The notes beneath the pieces are model-generated. The model searched no databases. It saw only the letters and a list, made by a program, of their open reading frames with translations, and was not told where the DNA came from. From Pseudomonas benzenivorans (GTDB lineage: Bacteria > Pseudomonadota > Gammaproteobacteria > Pseudomonadales > Pseudomonadaceae): 64,000 nt of DNA. The position numbers and the translations under genes are program-made. The DNA is taken from assembly GCF_024397895.1 (NCBI RefSeq), contig NZ_CP073346.1, forward strand, positions 2,604,001 through 2,668,000, in the 5' to 3' direction. Position 1 is the first letter of the stretch; the number at the start of each line of letters is the position of its first letter. This document shows, piece after piece, positions 20,905 through 30,168 of this stretch.

Positions 20905-22473
20905 CTAGTCCTCGAACAGCACCGGACAGTGCTCGGCCCCTTCCAGCTTGTGGATCTCCTCGATCACCTGGGGCCGCGCCCGACGCATGATCAGGAAGCG
21001 GTTCTGCGCCTTTAGGCGGCGCGCCTCCTGGTGCAGCATCTCGACCCCGGCGTAGTCGATGAAATTGACGTGGTGGGCGTCGATGACCACGCGTCCCTTG
21101 CGGGTGCGCTGCAACAGCTGCTGCACGTAATGGCAGGCGCCGAAGAAGATCGAGCCCTCGACCCGCAGCAGGTCTTCCTCGTCCTCCTGCCAGAACTTCA
21201 CCCGCGGCTGCGAGGTGCGCTTGAGGTAGAAGAACAGCGAAGCCAGCACCCCGGCGTAGATCGCCGTCTGCAGCTCCAGCAGCAGGGTGGCCAGCAGGGT
21301 CAGGGCCATCACCAGGAACTCGGCGCGGCTGACCCGGTACAGCGCCCGCGCCCCGGCGATGTCTACCAGCCCCCAGCAGATCAGCAGGATGCCGGCGGCC
21401 ATGCAGGGCAGCGGGATCAGCGCGATCAGCCGCGCGCCGAACAGGGCGAACAGCGCCACCAGCAGCGCCGAGCACACCCCGGCCAGCGGCGAGCGGGCGC
21501 CGGCCTGCAGGTTCAGCGCCGAGCGGGTGAAGGAGCCGGCCGACAGGTAGCCGGAGAACCATGGGCCGATCAGATTCGACAGGCCCTGGGCGCGTACCTC
21601 CTGGTTGGCGTCGAGGAACTGCTGGGACTTGCTGGCCAGGGCGCGGGATATCGACAGGCTGGTGACCAGGCCGAGCATGCCGCAGGCCACCGCCGCCGGC
21701 AGCAGCTGAAGCAGGCTGGACAGCTCCAGGCGCAGCGGGCTGAACGGCGGCAGGCTGCCCTCGAAGGCGCTGACCAGGGCGATCCCGCTCATCTGCTGCG
21801 GCAGCAGCAGGACCACCAGACTGCCGGCCACCAGGCCCAGCAGCAGGGCCGGCGCCCGTGGCCACAGCTTGCGAATCAGCAGGCTCAGACCCAGGGTGAA
21901 CAGGGCCAGGGCCAGGGCGCGCCAGTCGCTGTCGAGCAGGTGTTCGCCGATGTTCAGCAGGGTTGCCAGGGCGGTGGCCTGGCTCGGTACCTCGATGCCC
22001 AGCAGGTTGGGCAGCTGGCCGAGGGCGATGACCACGGCGGCGCCGATGGTGAAGCCGAGCACCACCGAGTGGGAGACGAAGTTGACCAGGGCGCCGAAGC
22101 GCAGCAGGCCGAGCAGCCATTGGAACAGCCCGGCGACGAAGGTCAGCAGCAGCACCAGGGCGATGAAGTCCGCGCTGCCCGGGATGGCGAAAGGGCTGAC
22201 GCTGGTGAAGATGACGATGGAGATCGCTGCGGTCGGCCCGCAGATCAGGTGCCAGGACGAGCCCCACAGGCAGGCGATGATCACCGGCACGATGGCCGCG
22301 TACAGGCCGTACTCGGCCGGCAGGCCGGCGATCAGGGCATAGGCGATGGACTGCGGCAGGGCCAGGATGGCGCCGCTCAGGCCCACCAGCAGGTCATTGC
22401 CGAGGCTGCGACGGCTGGTGTTGGGCAGCCATCGGAGGAAGGGCAGCAGGGTCTGGCGGCTGGGTAGCGGCAT
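20905..22473 (-). CDS. SulP-family anion transporter with STAS domain
   Basis: A 522-residue inner-membrane protein. The N-terminal 400 residues contain 10-12 hydrophobic segments starting with the SulP signature region (GLSGAILALPQSIAYALIAGLPAEYGLYA, about residues 30-58, given as landmark). The last 110 residues are a cytoplasmic STAS domain (VRVEGSIFFGACHYV ... VVIDAHHVNFIDYAGVEML). SulP carriers move sulfate, bicarbonate or related anions. The neighbour genes handle choline sulfate, so sulfate or choline-O-sulfate transport is plausible but inferred. No strong ribosome site was seen at 22473. Confidence 0.85.
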   Translation of the reverse strand: MPLPSRQTLLPFLRWLPNTSRRSLGNDLLVGLSGAILALPQSIAYALIAGLPAEYGLYAAIVPVIIACLWGSSWHLICGPTAAISIVIFTSVSPFAIPGSADFIALVLLLTFVAGLFQWLLGLLRFGALVNFVSHSVVLGFTIGAAVVIALGQLPNLLGIEVPSQATALATLLNIGEHLLDSDWRALALALFTLGLSLLIRKLWPRAPALLLGLVAGSLVVLLLPQQMSGIALVSAFEGSLPPFSPLRLELSSLLQLLPAAVACGMLGLVTSLSISRALASKSQQFLDANQEVRAQGLSNLIGPWFSGYLSAGSFTRSALNLQAGARSPLAGVCSALLVALFALFGARLIALIPLPCMAAGILLICWGLVDIAGARALYRVSRAEFLVMALTLLATLLLELQTAIYAGVLASLFFYLKRTSQPRVKFWQEDEEDLLRVEGSIFFGACHYVQQLLQRTRKGRVVIDAHHVNFIDYAGVEMLHQEARRLKAQNRFLIMRRARPQVIEEIHKLEGAEHCPVLFED

Positions 22474-22492
22474 CGGTGAGGTTCTGTGCGAG

Positions 22493-22541
22493 GGTGGGCT
22501 GCGGCCCACCACGTGCGACAAGGGTAGGCCGAAGCCTACCC
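22493..22541. repeat. two tandem hairpins between choX-like gene and SulP gene
   Basis: GGTGGGC/GCCCACC (22493-22510, loop TGCG) and GGGTAGGC/GCCTACCC (22522-22541, loop CGAA). They resemble the arms of the repeat on the other side of the SulP gene, and could be intergenic repeats or a weak terminator. Confidence 0.7.
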
Positions 22542-22563
22542 TAAGCCAAGTTTACCTAAGGGG

Positions 22564-23490
22564 TCAGAGGCGCGCTTTCACCGCCGCCAGCGCGTCGCCG
22601 CCGTCGCGGGTGGTCACGCCCTGCAGCCAGCCGTCGAGTACCGCCGGGTTGGCTTTCACCCAGGCCTTGATCGCCTCGGCGTTGCTGGCCTGCTTGCTCA
22701 GCACCTGATCCATGATGCTGTTCTCCATCTGCTGGGTGAATCTGAGGTTGCTCAGCAGCTTGCCGACGTTCGGGCACTGCGCGGCGTAGTCCTTGCGCGC
22801 CAGGGTGTTGACGCTGCCGCTCTCGCCGAAGTACTTCTCGCCGCCCTTGAGGTACTTCATGTCGTAGTTGACGTTCATCGGGTGCGGGGTCCAGCCGAGG
22901 AACACCACGAACTGGTCGCGCTTCACCGCCCGGCCGACCTGCACCAGCATGGCCTGCTCGCTGGATTCGACCAGCTTCCAGTCGCCCAGGCCGAACTCGT
23001 CGGATTCGATCATCTGGCGGATCGACTCGTTCGCCGGCGAGCCGGAGGCGATGCCGTAGAGCTTGCGGTCGAACTTGTCGGCATGCTTGTCCAGGTCGGC
23101 GAAGGTCTTCACCCCGGCCTCATAGGCATAGGTCGGCACGGCCAGGGTGTATTCGGTGCCCTCGAGGTTCTGCGCCAGCTTGGCCACCTGGCCACTGGCG
23201 ACGAACTTGTCGTAGTTGCTCTGCTGCGCGGGCATCCAGTTGCCGAGGAACACGTCGACCTGGCCCTTTTGCAACCCGGCGAAGATGATCGGCACCGCCA
23301 GGGTCTGGCTCTGCGCCTTGTAGCCGAGGCCCTCGAGCAGGAAGCCGGCGACGCCGTTGGTCACCGCGATGTCGCTCCAGCCCGGATCGCCGAGCTTCAC
23401 CGTGGCGCAACTCGCGTCCTCGGCCTGGGCCTGCATGGCGCCGGCCGCCAGGATCAGGCCGCCGGCCAGTGCTGTACTGAATCTGTTCAT
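22564..23490 (-). CDS. choX: choline/betaine-type ABC transporter substrate-binding protein, orphan
   Basis: 308 residues with a signal peptide (cut near AQAEDASC, about residue 23). It belongs to the OpuAC/ChoX family of periplasmic proteins that bind quaternary amines; conserved segments include KLGDPGWSDIAVTN at the mature N-terminus, FLGNWMPAQQ (about 83) and FLGWTPHPMN (about 198), which contribute ligand-contacting aromatics in the family. No permease or ATPase gene is adjacent. Pseudomonads are known to share one CbcWV core among several orphan binding proteins, so this may do likewise. Choline, betaine or choline sulfate as ligand is inferred from the neighbouring sulfatase. Confidence 0.8.
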   Translation of the reverse strand: MNRFSTALAGGLILAAGAMQAQAEDASCATVKLGDPGWSDIAVTNGVAGFLLEGLGYKAQSQTLAVPIIFAGLQKGQVDVFLGNWMPAQQSNYDKFVASGQVAKLAQNLEGTEYTLAVPTYAYEAGVKTFADLDKHADKFDRKLYGIASGSPANESIRQMIESDEFGLGDWKLVESSEQAMLVQVGRAVKRDQFVVFLGWTPHPMNVNYDMKYLKGGEKYFGESGSVNTLARKDYAAQCPNVGKLLSNLRFTQQMENSIMDQVLSKQASNAEAIKAWVKANPAVLDGWLQGVTTRDGGDALAAVKARL

Positions 23491-23569
23491 GCCTAGTCTC
23501 CGCTTTGTCGCTCTTGTTCTGAGGGTGAAAGGCAGGCGCAACGCTGGCGGCGCCTGCCGGGGGCTGGGT

Positions 23570-25078
23570 TCAGGGCTGGGGATAACGGGCGCGGCGCTCC
23601 AGGTCGTCCAGGTCGATATGGTTGCGCATGTACTGCTGGCTGGCGTCGACCATCGGCTGGTGGTCCCAGCTCTTCAGCTTGCCGTGGGTCAGCGCCTCGG
23701 CGACCAGGCGCCGGCGGCGCTGGCTGGCCAGGGTGGCCTGGTGGATCGCCGGGATGTCCCAGCGCGCCCGCGCCTCGGCGACGAACGCGTTGAGCAGTTC
23801 CTGGTGGTCGGGCGACTGCGCCAGGTTCTCGCACTCCCGGGGATCGTTGCGCACGTTGAACAGCAGCAGCGGATCCACCTCGGAGTAGATGAACTTCCAC
23901 TCGCCGCGGCGGATCATCATCAGCGGGCCGATGCTGCCCTCGGCCATGTACTCGCCGAGCACCTCGTCATGCCCGCCCTCGCCCTGCAGGTGGGGCAGCA
24001 GCGAACGACCGTCCAGGGCCAGGCCCGGCTCGAGGCTGCCACCGGTCAGCTCCACCAGGGTCGGCAGCAGGTCCATGGTCGACACCGACTGGCTCACCCG
24101 GCGCGCGGCGAAACGCTTGGGCGCGTGCACCAGCATCGGCACCCGGGCCGACATCTCGAACCAGTGCATCTTGTACCAGAGGCCACGCTCGCCGAGCATG
24201 TCGCCGTGGTCGCCGGAGAAGACGATGATGGTGTCCTCGGCCAGGCCGCAGTCCTTGAGGGTCTTCAGCAGCTTGCCGACGTTCGCGTCGATGTAGCTGC
24301 AGGCACCGAAGTAAGCGCGGCGCGCGTCCTTGATCTTCTGCTCGGGCATCTCCTTGCCCCACAGGTCGATGACCTTGAGGATGCGCTGCGAGTGCGGGTC
24401 CTGTTCGGCCTGGTCGATGGTCTGGCTGGGCAGCGGGATGTCTTCGTCGCGGTACAGGTTCCAGAATTCCTCGGGAATGGTGTAGGGGTCGTGGGGGTGG
24501 GTCATCGACACCGTCAGGCAGAACGGCTGGTCGGCGCTGGTGCGCACGTGGTCGTAGAGGTACTGCTGGGCCTTGAACACCACCTCCTCGTCGAAGTCCA
24601 GCTGGTTGGTGCGCACGCAGGGACCGGCCTGCAGCACCGAGGACATGTTGTGGTACCAGCTCAGGCGCTCTTCCGGCGCGTCCCAGTTCACCGCCCAGCC
24701 GTAGTCGGCCGGGTAGATGTCGCTGGTCAGGCGCTCCTCGTAGCCGTGCAGCTGATCCGGGCCGCAGAAGTGCATCTTGCCCGACAGCGCGGTGCGGTAG
24801 CCCTGGCGGCGCAGGTAGTGGGCGTAGGTCGGCACGTCGCCGGGGAAGTCGGCAGCATTGTCGTAGGCGCCGATCTTGCTCGGCAGCTGGCCGCTGACCA
24901 GGGTGAAGCGCGACGGCGCGCACAGCGGACTGTTGCAGTAGGCGGAATCGAACACCACGCCTTCGGCGGCCAGGCCCATCAGGTTGGGCAGCTTGATCGG
25001 CGAGGCGGCGTCGTGCAGTGGCAGGAGCGGCGCGGCCATCTGGTCGGCCATGATGAAGAGGATGTTGGGACGTTTCAT
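23570..25078 (-). CDS. betC: choline-sulfatase
   Basis: Hydrolyses choline-O-sulfate to choline and sulfate. The 502-residue alkaline-phosphatase-fold sulfatase has NILFIMADQM at the N-terminus (metal-binding Asp) and the formylglycine motif CAPSR (about residue 54). SGDHGDMLGERGLW (about 295) carries a second metal Asp/His set, and the choline-sulfatase C-terminal extension follows. The start at 25078 fits the family; a second ATG six codons upstream lies inside a short palindrome and has no ribosome site. It lies 79 bp upstream of the binding protein gene, so an operon is likely. Confidence 0.93.
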   Translation of the reverse strand: MKRPNILFIMADQMAAPLLPLHDAASPIKLPNLMGLAAEGVVFDSAYCNSPLCAPSRFTLVSGQLPSKIGAYDNAADFPGDVPTYAHYLRRQGYRTALSGKMHFCGPDQLHGYEERLTSDIYPADYGWAVNWDAPEERLSWYHNMSSVLQAGPCVRTNQLDFDEEVVFKAQQYLYDHVRTSADQPFCLTVSMTHPHDPYTIPEEFWNLYRDEDIPLPSQTIDQAEQDPHSQRILKVIDLWGKEMPEQKIKDARRAYFGACSYIDANVGKLLKTLKDCGLAEDTIIVFSGDHGDMLGERGLWYKMHWFEMSARVPMLVHAPKRFAARRVSQSVSTMDLLPTLVELTGGSLEPGLALDGRSLLPHLQGEGGHDEVLGEYMAEGSIGPLMMIRRGEWKFIYSEVDPLLLFNVRNDPRECENLAQSPDHQELLNAFVAEARARWDIPAIHQATLASQRRRRLVAEALTHGKLKSWDHQPMVDASQQYMRNHIDLDDLERRARYPQP

Positions 25079-25090
25079 GGCGAGCCTGTT

Positions 25091-25102
25091 TTCCATATGG
25101 AA
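25091..25102. promoter_or_regulatory. palindrome in the betC/LysR divergent control region
   Basis: TTCCATATGGAA, a perfect 12-bp palindrome 13 bp before the betC start in the 113-bp divergent spacer. A regulator site is possible; it does not have the usual T-N11-A form of LysR sites. Confidence 0.35.
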
Positions 25103-25191
25103 GGTTTATGCGAAATTGCTGGTTCGATCATTGCGTCTCAGGGCAAGCGGGTAAACCCGCCGGGAATACATGACTCGGATAAGTACAGCTT

Positions 25192-26109
25192 ATGTTTAAA
25201 CACTTCGATGGGCTGTCCCTGGATGCCCTGCTGGTGTTCGAGTCAGCCGCGCGCCACCTCAGCTTCACCGCCGCCGCCGCCGAGCTGGGCAGCAGCCAGC
25301 CGGCGATCAGCCAGCAGATCAAACGCCTCGAGCAGCAACTGGCCACCCGCCTGTTCGACCGGGTCTACCGCGGCATCGTGCTCACCGAGGCCGGCGAGCT
25401 GCTGTTGCGCCATGTGCGCGACGGCCTGCAGAGCCTGGACGCCGGCCTGGCGGCGGTTACCGCCCAGCCGCAGCACGAGGTGCTGCAGGTGGCCACCGAC
25501 TTCGCCGTCGCCGCCTACTGGCTGATGCCGCGCCTGCACCGCTTCAATCGGCGCCATCCGGAGGTGGACGTCAGCCTGATCACCACCAATCGCGACCTCG
25601 GGATGCTGCCGCCGGAGATCGACGTGGCCATCGCCTTCGGCGACGGCCGCTTCAAGCATGGCGAGGCCCATCTGCTGTTTGCCGAAGCGGCCTTTCCGGT
25701 GTGCAGCCCGCAGTTGTTGCGCGGCCGCCAGCCGCCCCTGGCGCCGGCGGCGCTGACCGAGCTGCCGCTGCTGCACCTGCGCCCGGAAACCCGCTCGCGC
25801 TGGCTGGACTGGCATGGCCTGTTCCGCGCCTTCGCCATCGCCCAGGCGCCGAGCCCCGGCAGCCTGCGTTTCGACAATTACACCCTGCTGATCCAGGCCG
25901 CCATCGCCGGTCAGGGCGTGGCCATCGGCTGGCATCATCTGGTCGACGACTTGCTCGCGCAGAACCTGCTGTGCCGCGTGTGCGGCGGCGAGGCGCGCAC
26001 CGCGTTCGGCTATTACGTGGTACTGCCCGAACGCAAGCGTCGCCAGCGCCTGACCGAGCAGTTCGTCGCCTGGCTGAAGGACGAGCTGAGTGGCAGCGAG
26101 CCGCTCTAG
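25192..26109 (+). CDS. LysR-family regulator, probably of choline sulfate use
   Basis: 305 residues. The N-terminal winged helix-turn-helix is clear ([28 protein letters not shown], about residues 23-50), followed by the LysR ligand-binding domain (about 90-295). Transcribed away from betC, the usual arrangement of a LysR regulator and its target. I infer that it controls betC and the binding protein in response to choline sulfate, choline or sulfur state. The effector is unknown. Confidence 0.88.
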   Translation: MFKHFDGLSLDALLVFESAARHLSFTAAAAELGSSQPAISQQIKRLEQQLATRLFDRVYRGIVLTEAGELLLRHVRDGLQSLDAGLAAVTAQPQHEVLQVATDFAVAAYWLMPRLHRFNRRHPEVDVSLITTNRDLGMLPPEIDVAIAFGDGRFKHGEAHLLFAEAAFPVCSPQLLRGRQPPLAPAALTELPLLHLRPETRSRWLDWHGLFRAFAIAQAPSPGSLRFDNYTLLIQAAIAGQGVAIGWHHLVDDLLAQNLLCRVCGGEARTAFGYYVVLPERKRRQRLTEQFVAWLKDELSGSEPL

Positions 26110-26231
26110 GGCGGTCCCCGGAGACTGGCGAAAGGCCGCCGGATGCCCCGTCGCCCCCTGCAAGAACGCGGGCCGACTGCCTATACTGTCGGGGTCGGAA
26201 CCCGCTGTTCCGTCGTCCCCCACCCAACCCA

Positions 26232-27155
26232 GTGAAGCCTTCCGTGAAAATCCGTGATTCGATAGTAAGCCTGCTGCTGATCTGCAGCTGCGTTGTAGTT
26301 GCTTCGAACAGCCTGGCCGCGCAAAAACTCCCGCGCCATCAGGAACTCGCCGCCGGCAGCGCCCTGCTGGTCGACCTCAAGACCGACCAGGTGCTGTATT
26401 CCAGCAACCCCGATCTGGTGCTGCCGATTGCCTCGGTGACCAAGCTGATGACCGCCATGGTGACCCTGGACGCCAAGCTGCCGCTGGACCAGGTGCTGCC
26501 GATCACCATCCGCGACAATCCGCATATGAAAGGGGTGTATTCGCGGGTGCGCATCGGCAGCGAAATCAGCCGCCACACCATGCTGCTGCTGACCCTGATG
26601 TCCTCGGAAAACCGCGCGGCTTCCAGCCTGGCCCACCACTATCCGGGCGGCTACGGCGCCTTCATCGCGGCGATGAATGCCAAGGCCAAGGCCATCGGCA
26701 TGCACAGCAGCCGCTTCGTCGAGCCCACCGGCCTGTCCGAGGACAACGTCTCCAGCGCCAAGGACCTGGTGGTGCTGCTCAAGGCCAGCCAGCAGTACCC
26801 GCTGCTCAGCCAGCTGAGCACCACCTCGGAGAAGACCGTGAGCTTTCGCAAGCCCGCCTACAGCCTGGGCTTTCGCAACACCAACGGCCTGGTGCGCAAG
26901 GCCAACTGGAGCGTGCAGCTGAGCAAGACCGGCTTCACCAATGCGGCCGGCCACTGCCTGGTGATGCGCACCGTCATGGCCAAGCGCCCGGTGGCCTTCG
27001 TGGTGCTGGATGCCTTCGGCAAGTACACCCACATGGCCGACGCCAATCGCCTCAAGCGCTGGCTGGAAACCGGCCAGGTCACCCCGGTGCCGGCGGCGGC
27101 CATCAGCTACCGCAAGCAGAAGCAGGCCCAGCGGGTTCTGCAGAAGGCGCAATAA
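26232..27155 (+). CDS. pbpG: D-alanyl-D-alanine endopeptidase (PBP7/8 type)
   Basis: A periplasmic serine peptidase that cuts DD-crosslinks in peptidoglycan. About 307 residues: a signal peptide ([19 protein letters not shown]), then the S11 family motifs SVTK (about residue 71, nucleophile Ser and Lys), SEN (about 128) and KTG (about 240). No C-terminal membrane anchor domain is present, as in PbpG. The start is uncertain: in-frame GTG codons at 26232 and 26244 both lack a strong ribosome site. An ATG is not available. Confidence 0.88.
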   Translation: MKPSVKIRDSIVSLLLICSCVVVASNSLAAQKLPRHQELAAGSALLVDLKTDQVLYSSNPDLVLPIASVTKLMTAMVTLDAKLPLDQVLPITIRDNPHMKGVYSRVRIGSEISRHTMLLLTLMSSENRAASSLAHHYPGGYGAFIAAMNAKAKAIGMHSSRFVEPTGLSEDNVSSAKDLVVLLKASQQYPLLSQLSTTSEKTVSFRKPAYSLGFRNTNGLVRKANWSVQLSKTGFTNAAGHCLVMRTVMAKRPVAFVVLDAFGKYTHMADANRLKRWLETGQVTPVPAAAISYRKQKQAQRVLQKAQ

Positions 27156-27156
27156 A

Positions 27157-27305
27157 GGCGCCGCGGCGGGGCGCCGACCCTGCTCTGGTCTAGACCGGCC
27201 CAACCTTGGTTGGGTAGATGGGGCAAGCGCGACTGCGCTTTAGTTGGAGTCCGGCGTTGCAATGGTTCTGCCATCAACGCCGGCTAGTACTGCTCAACTC
27301 CAACT
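27157..27305. other. run of five hairpins between pbpG and plcB
   Basis: Successive inverted repeats fill this spacer: GGCGCC ... GGCGCC (27158-27177), the palindrome GGTCTAGACC (27187-27196), CCCAACC/GGTTGGG (27199-27214), AAGCGC/GCGCTT (27225-27240), and a long two-step stem. In the long stem, AGTTGGAGT (27242-27250) pairs with ACTCCAACT (27297-27305), and CCGGCGTTG (27251-27259) pairs with CAACGCCGG (27275-27283). It ends 20 bp before the plcB start. It may be an mRNA leader structure, a terminator, or a repeat element. Confidence 0.65.
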
Positions 27306-27324
27306 ACAAAAGAGCGCCCTGCCC

Positions 27325-28314
27325 ATGAAAACCATCTCCACCCTGCTGCTTGGCCTAGGCCTGGCCTGCTGCGCCGGTCAGGCGGCCGCCTGGTCGCAAC
27401 CCACCCACAAGAACATCGTCAAGGACGCCCTGGCGTTCATGAACTCCGGCTCCGCCAGCGCCGAGATGCGCCGCGCCTACCAGTTCTATGTCGGCGCCGC
27501 CGGCAGCGAAGCCAAGGCCGGCGAGGTCCTCGGCCAGGCCGCCTATGACGTCGACGACTTCAAGGACACCCGCCTGGGCGGCTGGTGGGTCGGCTACGAG
27601 CACGCCCCGGTTGGGGGCGCGGCCGCCTCCATCGTCAACTACACCTCCTACTGGCACTTCATCAACATGGCCCGCCAGGGCGACGCCCACGGAAACGACC
27701 ACGGCGGCTACGACTACCGCTACCGCAAGGTCGACGGCAGCTGGAGCGGCGACGTCGACTGGTACGCCATGGTCTACCTGTACAACCGCGAGCTGAAGAA
27801 GAGCGACTTCGACAGCACCGAGGCCCACTACCGCCAGGGCAGCCGGTCGAACTGGCAGGAGCATTACGGCGACTTCCAGACCGCCGCCTTCCAGCCCATC
27901 GACAACCTGGCCAAGTACTGGTTCGACCAGTTCAAGGCCGCGCCCTCGCTGCAGACCATCGGCTATTCGCTGCACGCTACCGGCGACGTGGCCCAGCCGC
28001 ACCACGCCTGGGTCACCTCGGGCAACGGCCATTCCGGCTGGGAAGGCTGGGTCGACGACCACTACTTCAGCGAGCGCCTCAACGACCCATCGGCAGTCGC
28101 CAACCTGGTCGGTCGCTACGATCCGCAGAAGCCGCTGCGCGACCTGCTGACGCAGACCGCCCAGGTCGCCTACCAGCACCCCGAGCCGCTCTACGACACC
28201 GGCTACGCCACGCGCTTGCGGGTGGCCAAGGCGCTGATCCCGGAGTCCATCGCCTTGACCGTCAACGTGCTGACCAAGGGCGCGAACAGCTTCCACGGCC
28301 AGGGCGGGCTCTGA
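27325..28314 (+). CDS. plcB: secreted zinc-dependent phospholipase C
   Basis: 329 residues with a signal peptide ending at GQAAA, so the mature protein begins with Trp (WSQPTHKNIV). In zinc-dependent phospholipases C of the S1/P1 nuclease fold that N-terminal Trp is a zinc ligand. Further ligands are expected from the His in PTHKN, YDVDDFKD (about 73) and the GDVAQPHHAW motif (about 220), like GDxxQPxH of the family. P. aeruginosa PlcB (PA0026) is the positional homologue and hydrolyses phosphatidylethanolamine and phosphatidylcholine. In P. aeruginosa it follows aroE directly. The two genes downstream overlap or nearly abut and should be cotranscribed. Confidence 0.85.
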   Translation: MKTISTLLLGLGLACCAGQAAAWSQPTHKNIVKDALAFMNSGSASAEMRRAYQFYVGAAGSEAKAGEVLGQAAYDVDDFKDTRLGGWWVGYEHAPVGGAAASIVNYTSYWHFINMARQGDAHGNDHGGYDYRYRKVDGSWSGDVDWYAMVYLYNRELKKSDFDSTEAHYRQGSRSNWQEHYGDFQTAAFQPIDNLAKYWFDQFKAAPSLQTIGYSLHATGDVAQPHHAWVTSGNGHSGWEGWVDDHYFSERLNDPSAVANLVGRYDPQKPLRDLLTQTAQVAYQHPEPLYDTGYATRLRVAKALIPESIALTVNVLTKGANSFHGQGGL

Positions 28315-28315
28315 G

Positions 28316-29566
28316 GTGGCGGCTTTTCTGAGCCGTGCCCTGGTCGTGCTGGGGCTGGCAGGCATTTGCCTGTCGGCCCAGGCCGCCCAGGACCTGCATA
28401 TCGACGGCGAACGCCTGCCGGGCAAGAGCATCGCCCTGCTCGAGCAGGCCCTGACCCGGGTCAAGTTCAACACCGACCCGGCGCAGCTGCGCGCCGGCCT
28501 GGTGGAGAACCGCCTGCTGGCCCGGGACGTCGAGGCCGAGCTGCAGCCCCGCTACCGCACCGATCTGGAGGCATTGGTGGAGGTCGAGGCGGCCAACCTG
28601 GTCGAGCAGGTCCATGGCCGGCGCTTCGAGCATGACGTGCGGCCGTTCCTGCGCCAGCTACAGCCGCTCAGTGCCGAGCGCCTGCGCGGGGTGCTGGCGT
28701 CGCAGCAGCAGGGGGTGGTGCTCGATAGCCTGCAGCTGAGCCCGGCGCAGCAGGCCGAAGCGCGGGAGGTGCAGTTGATCGCCTGGCAGTTCCCCGGCCA
28801 GGCCGAGCGGCGCCTCGACCTGCTGGCGCTGTACCAGGGCGACAACGTCCAGGGCCGGGTCGAGCTGCAGCAGGGCAACCTCGCCTACCTGGCCGAACAG
28901 GTGCGTCAGCACGTGCTGCGCGACTACCTCTGGTACCAGCTGGCCGAGCAGGGCTTCGACGCCGCCGAGCGCCAGGGCCTGCGCCTGCTGGTGCGCGACA
29001 AGCTGGTGCGCCACCAGTACCTGCACCAGATCGGCCTGCACGGCGATTTTCATCACGAGACCGACAGCCTCAAGCAGCTGGCCCGCCAAGTCAGCGATGC
29101 CGACGCCGAGGCCTACTACCGGCGCCACCTGGCGCAGTACCGCAACGTCGCCCAGGTTCAGGCCGCGCACATCCGCCTGGCCGACCAGGCCAGCGCCGAC
29201 CGGGTGCACGCCGAACTCGTCGCCGGCCTGGACTTCGACGAGGCGGTGCGCCGCTATTCCCTGGCCGACGACAAGGGGCGAACCCCGCCCGGCGACCTCG
29301 GCCTGATCCGCCCGCAGGACGGGGACCTGGACTTCCTGCGCAAAACCGCCCTGCTGCAGAAGGCCGGCACCTTCTCCCAGCCGATGCTGATCGACGGCGC
29401 CTTCGAGATCGTCCAGGTGCGCCAGCGCGAGGACCGCCAGCTGCCCCTGAGCGACCCCAGCGTGCGCTACGAGGTCAATCAGGCAGTGGCCAAGGAACAG
29501 CTGGCCAGCCAGTTGCAGGCGCGCCTGCAGGCCCTGCGGGCCAACAGCAAGGTAGAAGGGCTGTGA
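28316..29566 (+). CDS. parvulin-type (PpiC) peptidyl-prolyl isomerase, exported
   Basis: 416 residues starting at a GTG one base after the plcB stop. A signal peptide (ALVVLGLAGICLSAQAA) leads to the periplasm or membrane surface. A helical SurA/PrsA-like region occupies about 25-260, and a parvulin domain lies at about 275-370 (VQAAHIRLADQASADRVHAELVAGLDFDEAVRRYS and GDLGLIRPQDGDLDFL, the latter a parvulin landmark). The gene order suggests a foldase serving the phospholipase, which is inference. A general envelope chaperone is the alternative. Confidence 0.82.
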   Translation: MAAFLSRALVVLGLAGICLSAQAAQDLHIDGERLPGKSIALLEQALTRVKFNTDPAQLRAGLVENRLLARDVEAELQPRYRTDLEALVEVEAANLVEQVHGRRFEHDVRPFLRQLQPLSAERLRGVLASQQQGVVLDSLQLSPAQQAEAREVQLIAWQFPGQAERRLDLLALYQGDNVQGRVELQQGNLAYLAEQVRQHVLRDYLWYQLAEQGFDAAERQGLRLLVRDKLVRHQYLHQIGLHGDFHHETDSLKQLARQVSDADAEAYYRRHLAQYRNVAQVQAAHIRLADQASADRVHAELVAGLDFDEAVRRYSLADDKGRTPPGDLGLIRPQDGDLDFLRKTALLQKAGTFSQPMLIDGAFEIVQVRQREDRQLPLSDPSVRYEVNQAVAKEQLASQLQARLQALRANSKVEGL

Positions 29567-30168
29567 GGCGCTGGCTGGGGGCGGCCCTGCTTGGCTGTGG
29601 CGGCGCCGTGGCCCTGACCCTCTGGTTGTCGCCAGCGGCGGCGCCGGTTCGGTTGTCCGCGCCGGCCCGGGCCAAGCTGCTGCCCGAGCCTGCACGGTTG
29701 GCGCCTGTCGCGGTGGCGCCCGCTACCGTCCAAGCGCAGGCGACAGTCAGCGCTGCGGCTGCGGAGTCGCCTGCCGAGGCGCCGGTGCAACCCAGCCTCG
29801 AGCCAGTGGAAGCCCAGGTGCTGATGCAGCTCATGCTGGAACGCGGCGACCCGCGCAGCCCGCCGCTGGGCGAACTCAAGCCGCGTCCCACACCATCGCC
29901 GGCGGAACTGGCCGACCCGGTCCAGTACCAGGCCTTCGAGGATCGCCACAGCCGCGCCGAGTTGCAGGCTTATGCCGGCGGCGTGCAGCAGATCCCGGCG
30001 ATCCGCGCGCGCATCGAGGAGGCCGCCCAGTCCGGCGAACGCAACGCCGCCGAACTGAACGAAGCCCGCGCGGCCCTGGAGCAACTGGAGATGCTTCAGC
30101 GCAAGTTAGAGCGCGAGGCGCCGGAGCTGCTGCCGGGCGCGCCGCCACCCGGCAGCGGCGGGTCCTGA
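29563..30168 (+). CDS. small membrane-anchored or exported protein of unknown function
   Basis: 201 residues with a GTG start overlapping the PpiC stop by 4 bp. One N-terminal hydrophobic segment (about residues 5-24) is followed by a long Ala/Pro-rich linker (about 25-85) and a charged helical C-terminal half that may form a coiled coil (about 130-185). The tail is Pro/Gly-rich. No family is recognised. It is the third gene of the plcB unit and resembles, in position, PA0028 of P. aeruginosa. Confidence 0.7.
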   Translation: MRRWLGAALLGCGGAVALTLWLSPAAAPVRLSAPARAKLLPEPARLAPVAVAPATVQAQATVSAAAAESPAEAPVQPSLEPVEAQVLMQLMLERGDPRSPPLGELKPRPTPSPAELADPVQYQAFEDRHSRAELQAYAGGVQQIPAIRARIEEAAQSGERNAAELNEARAALEQLEMLQRKLEREAPELLPGAPPPGSGGS

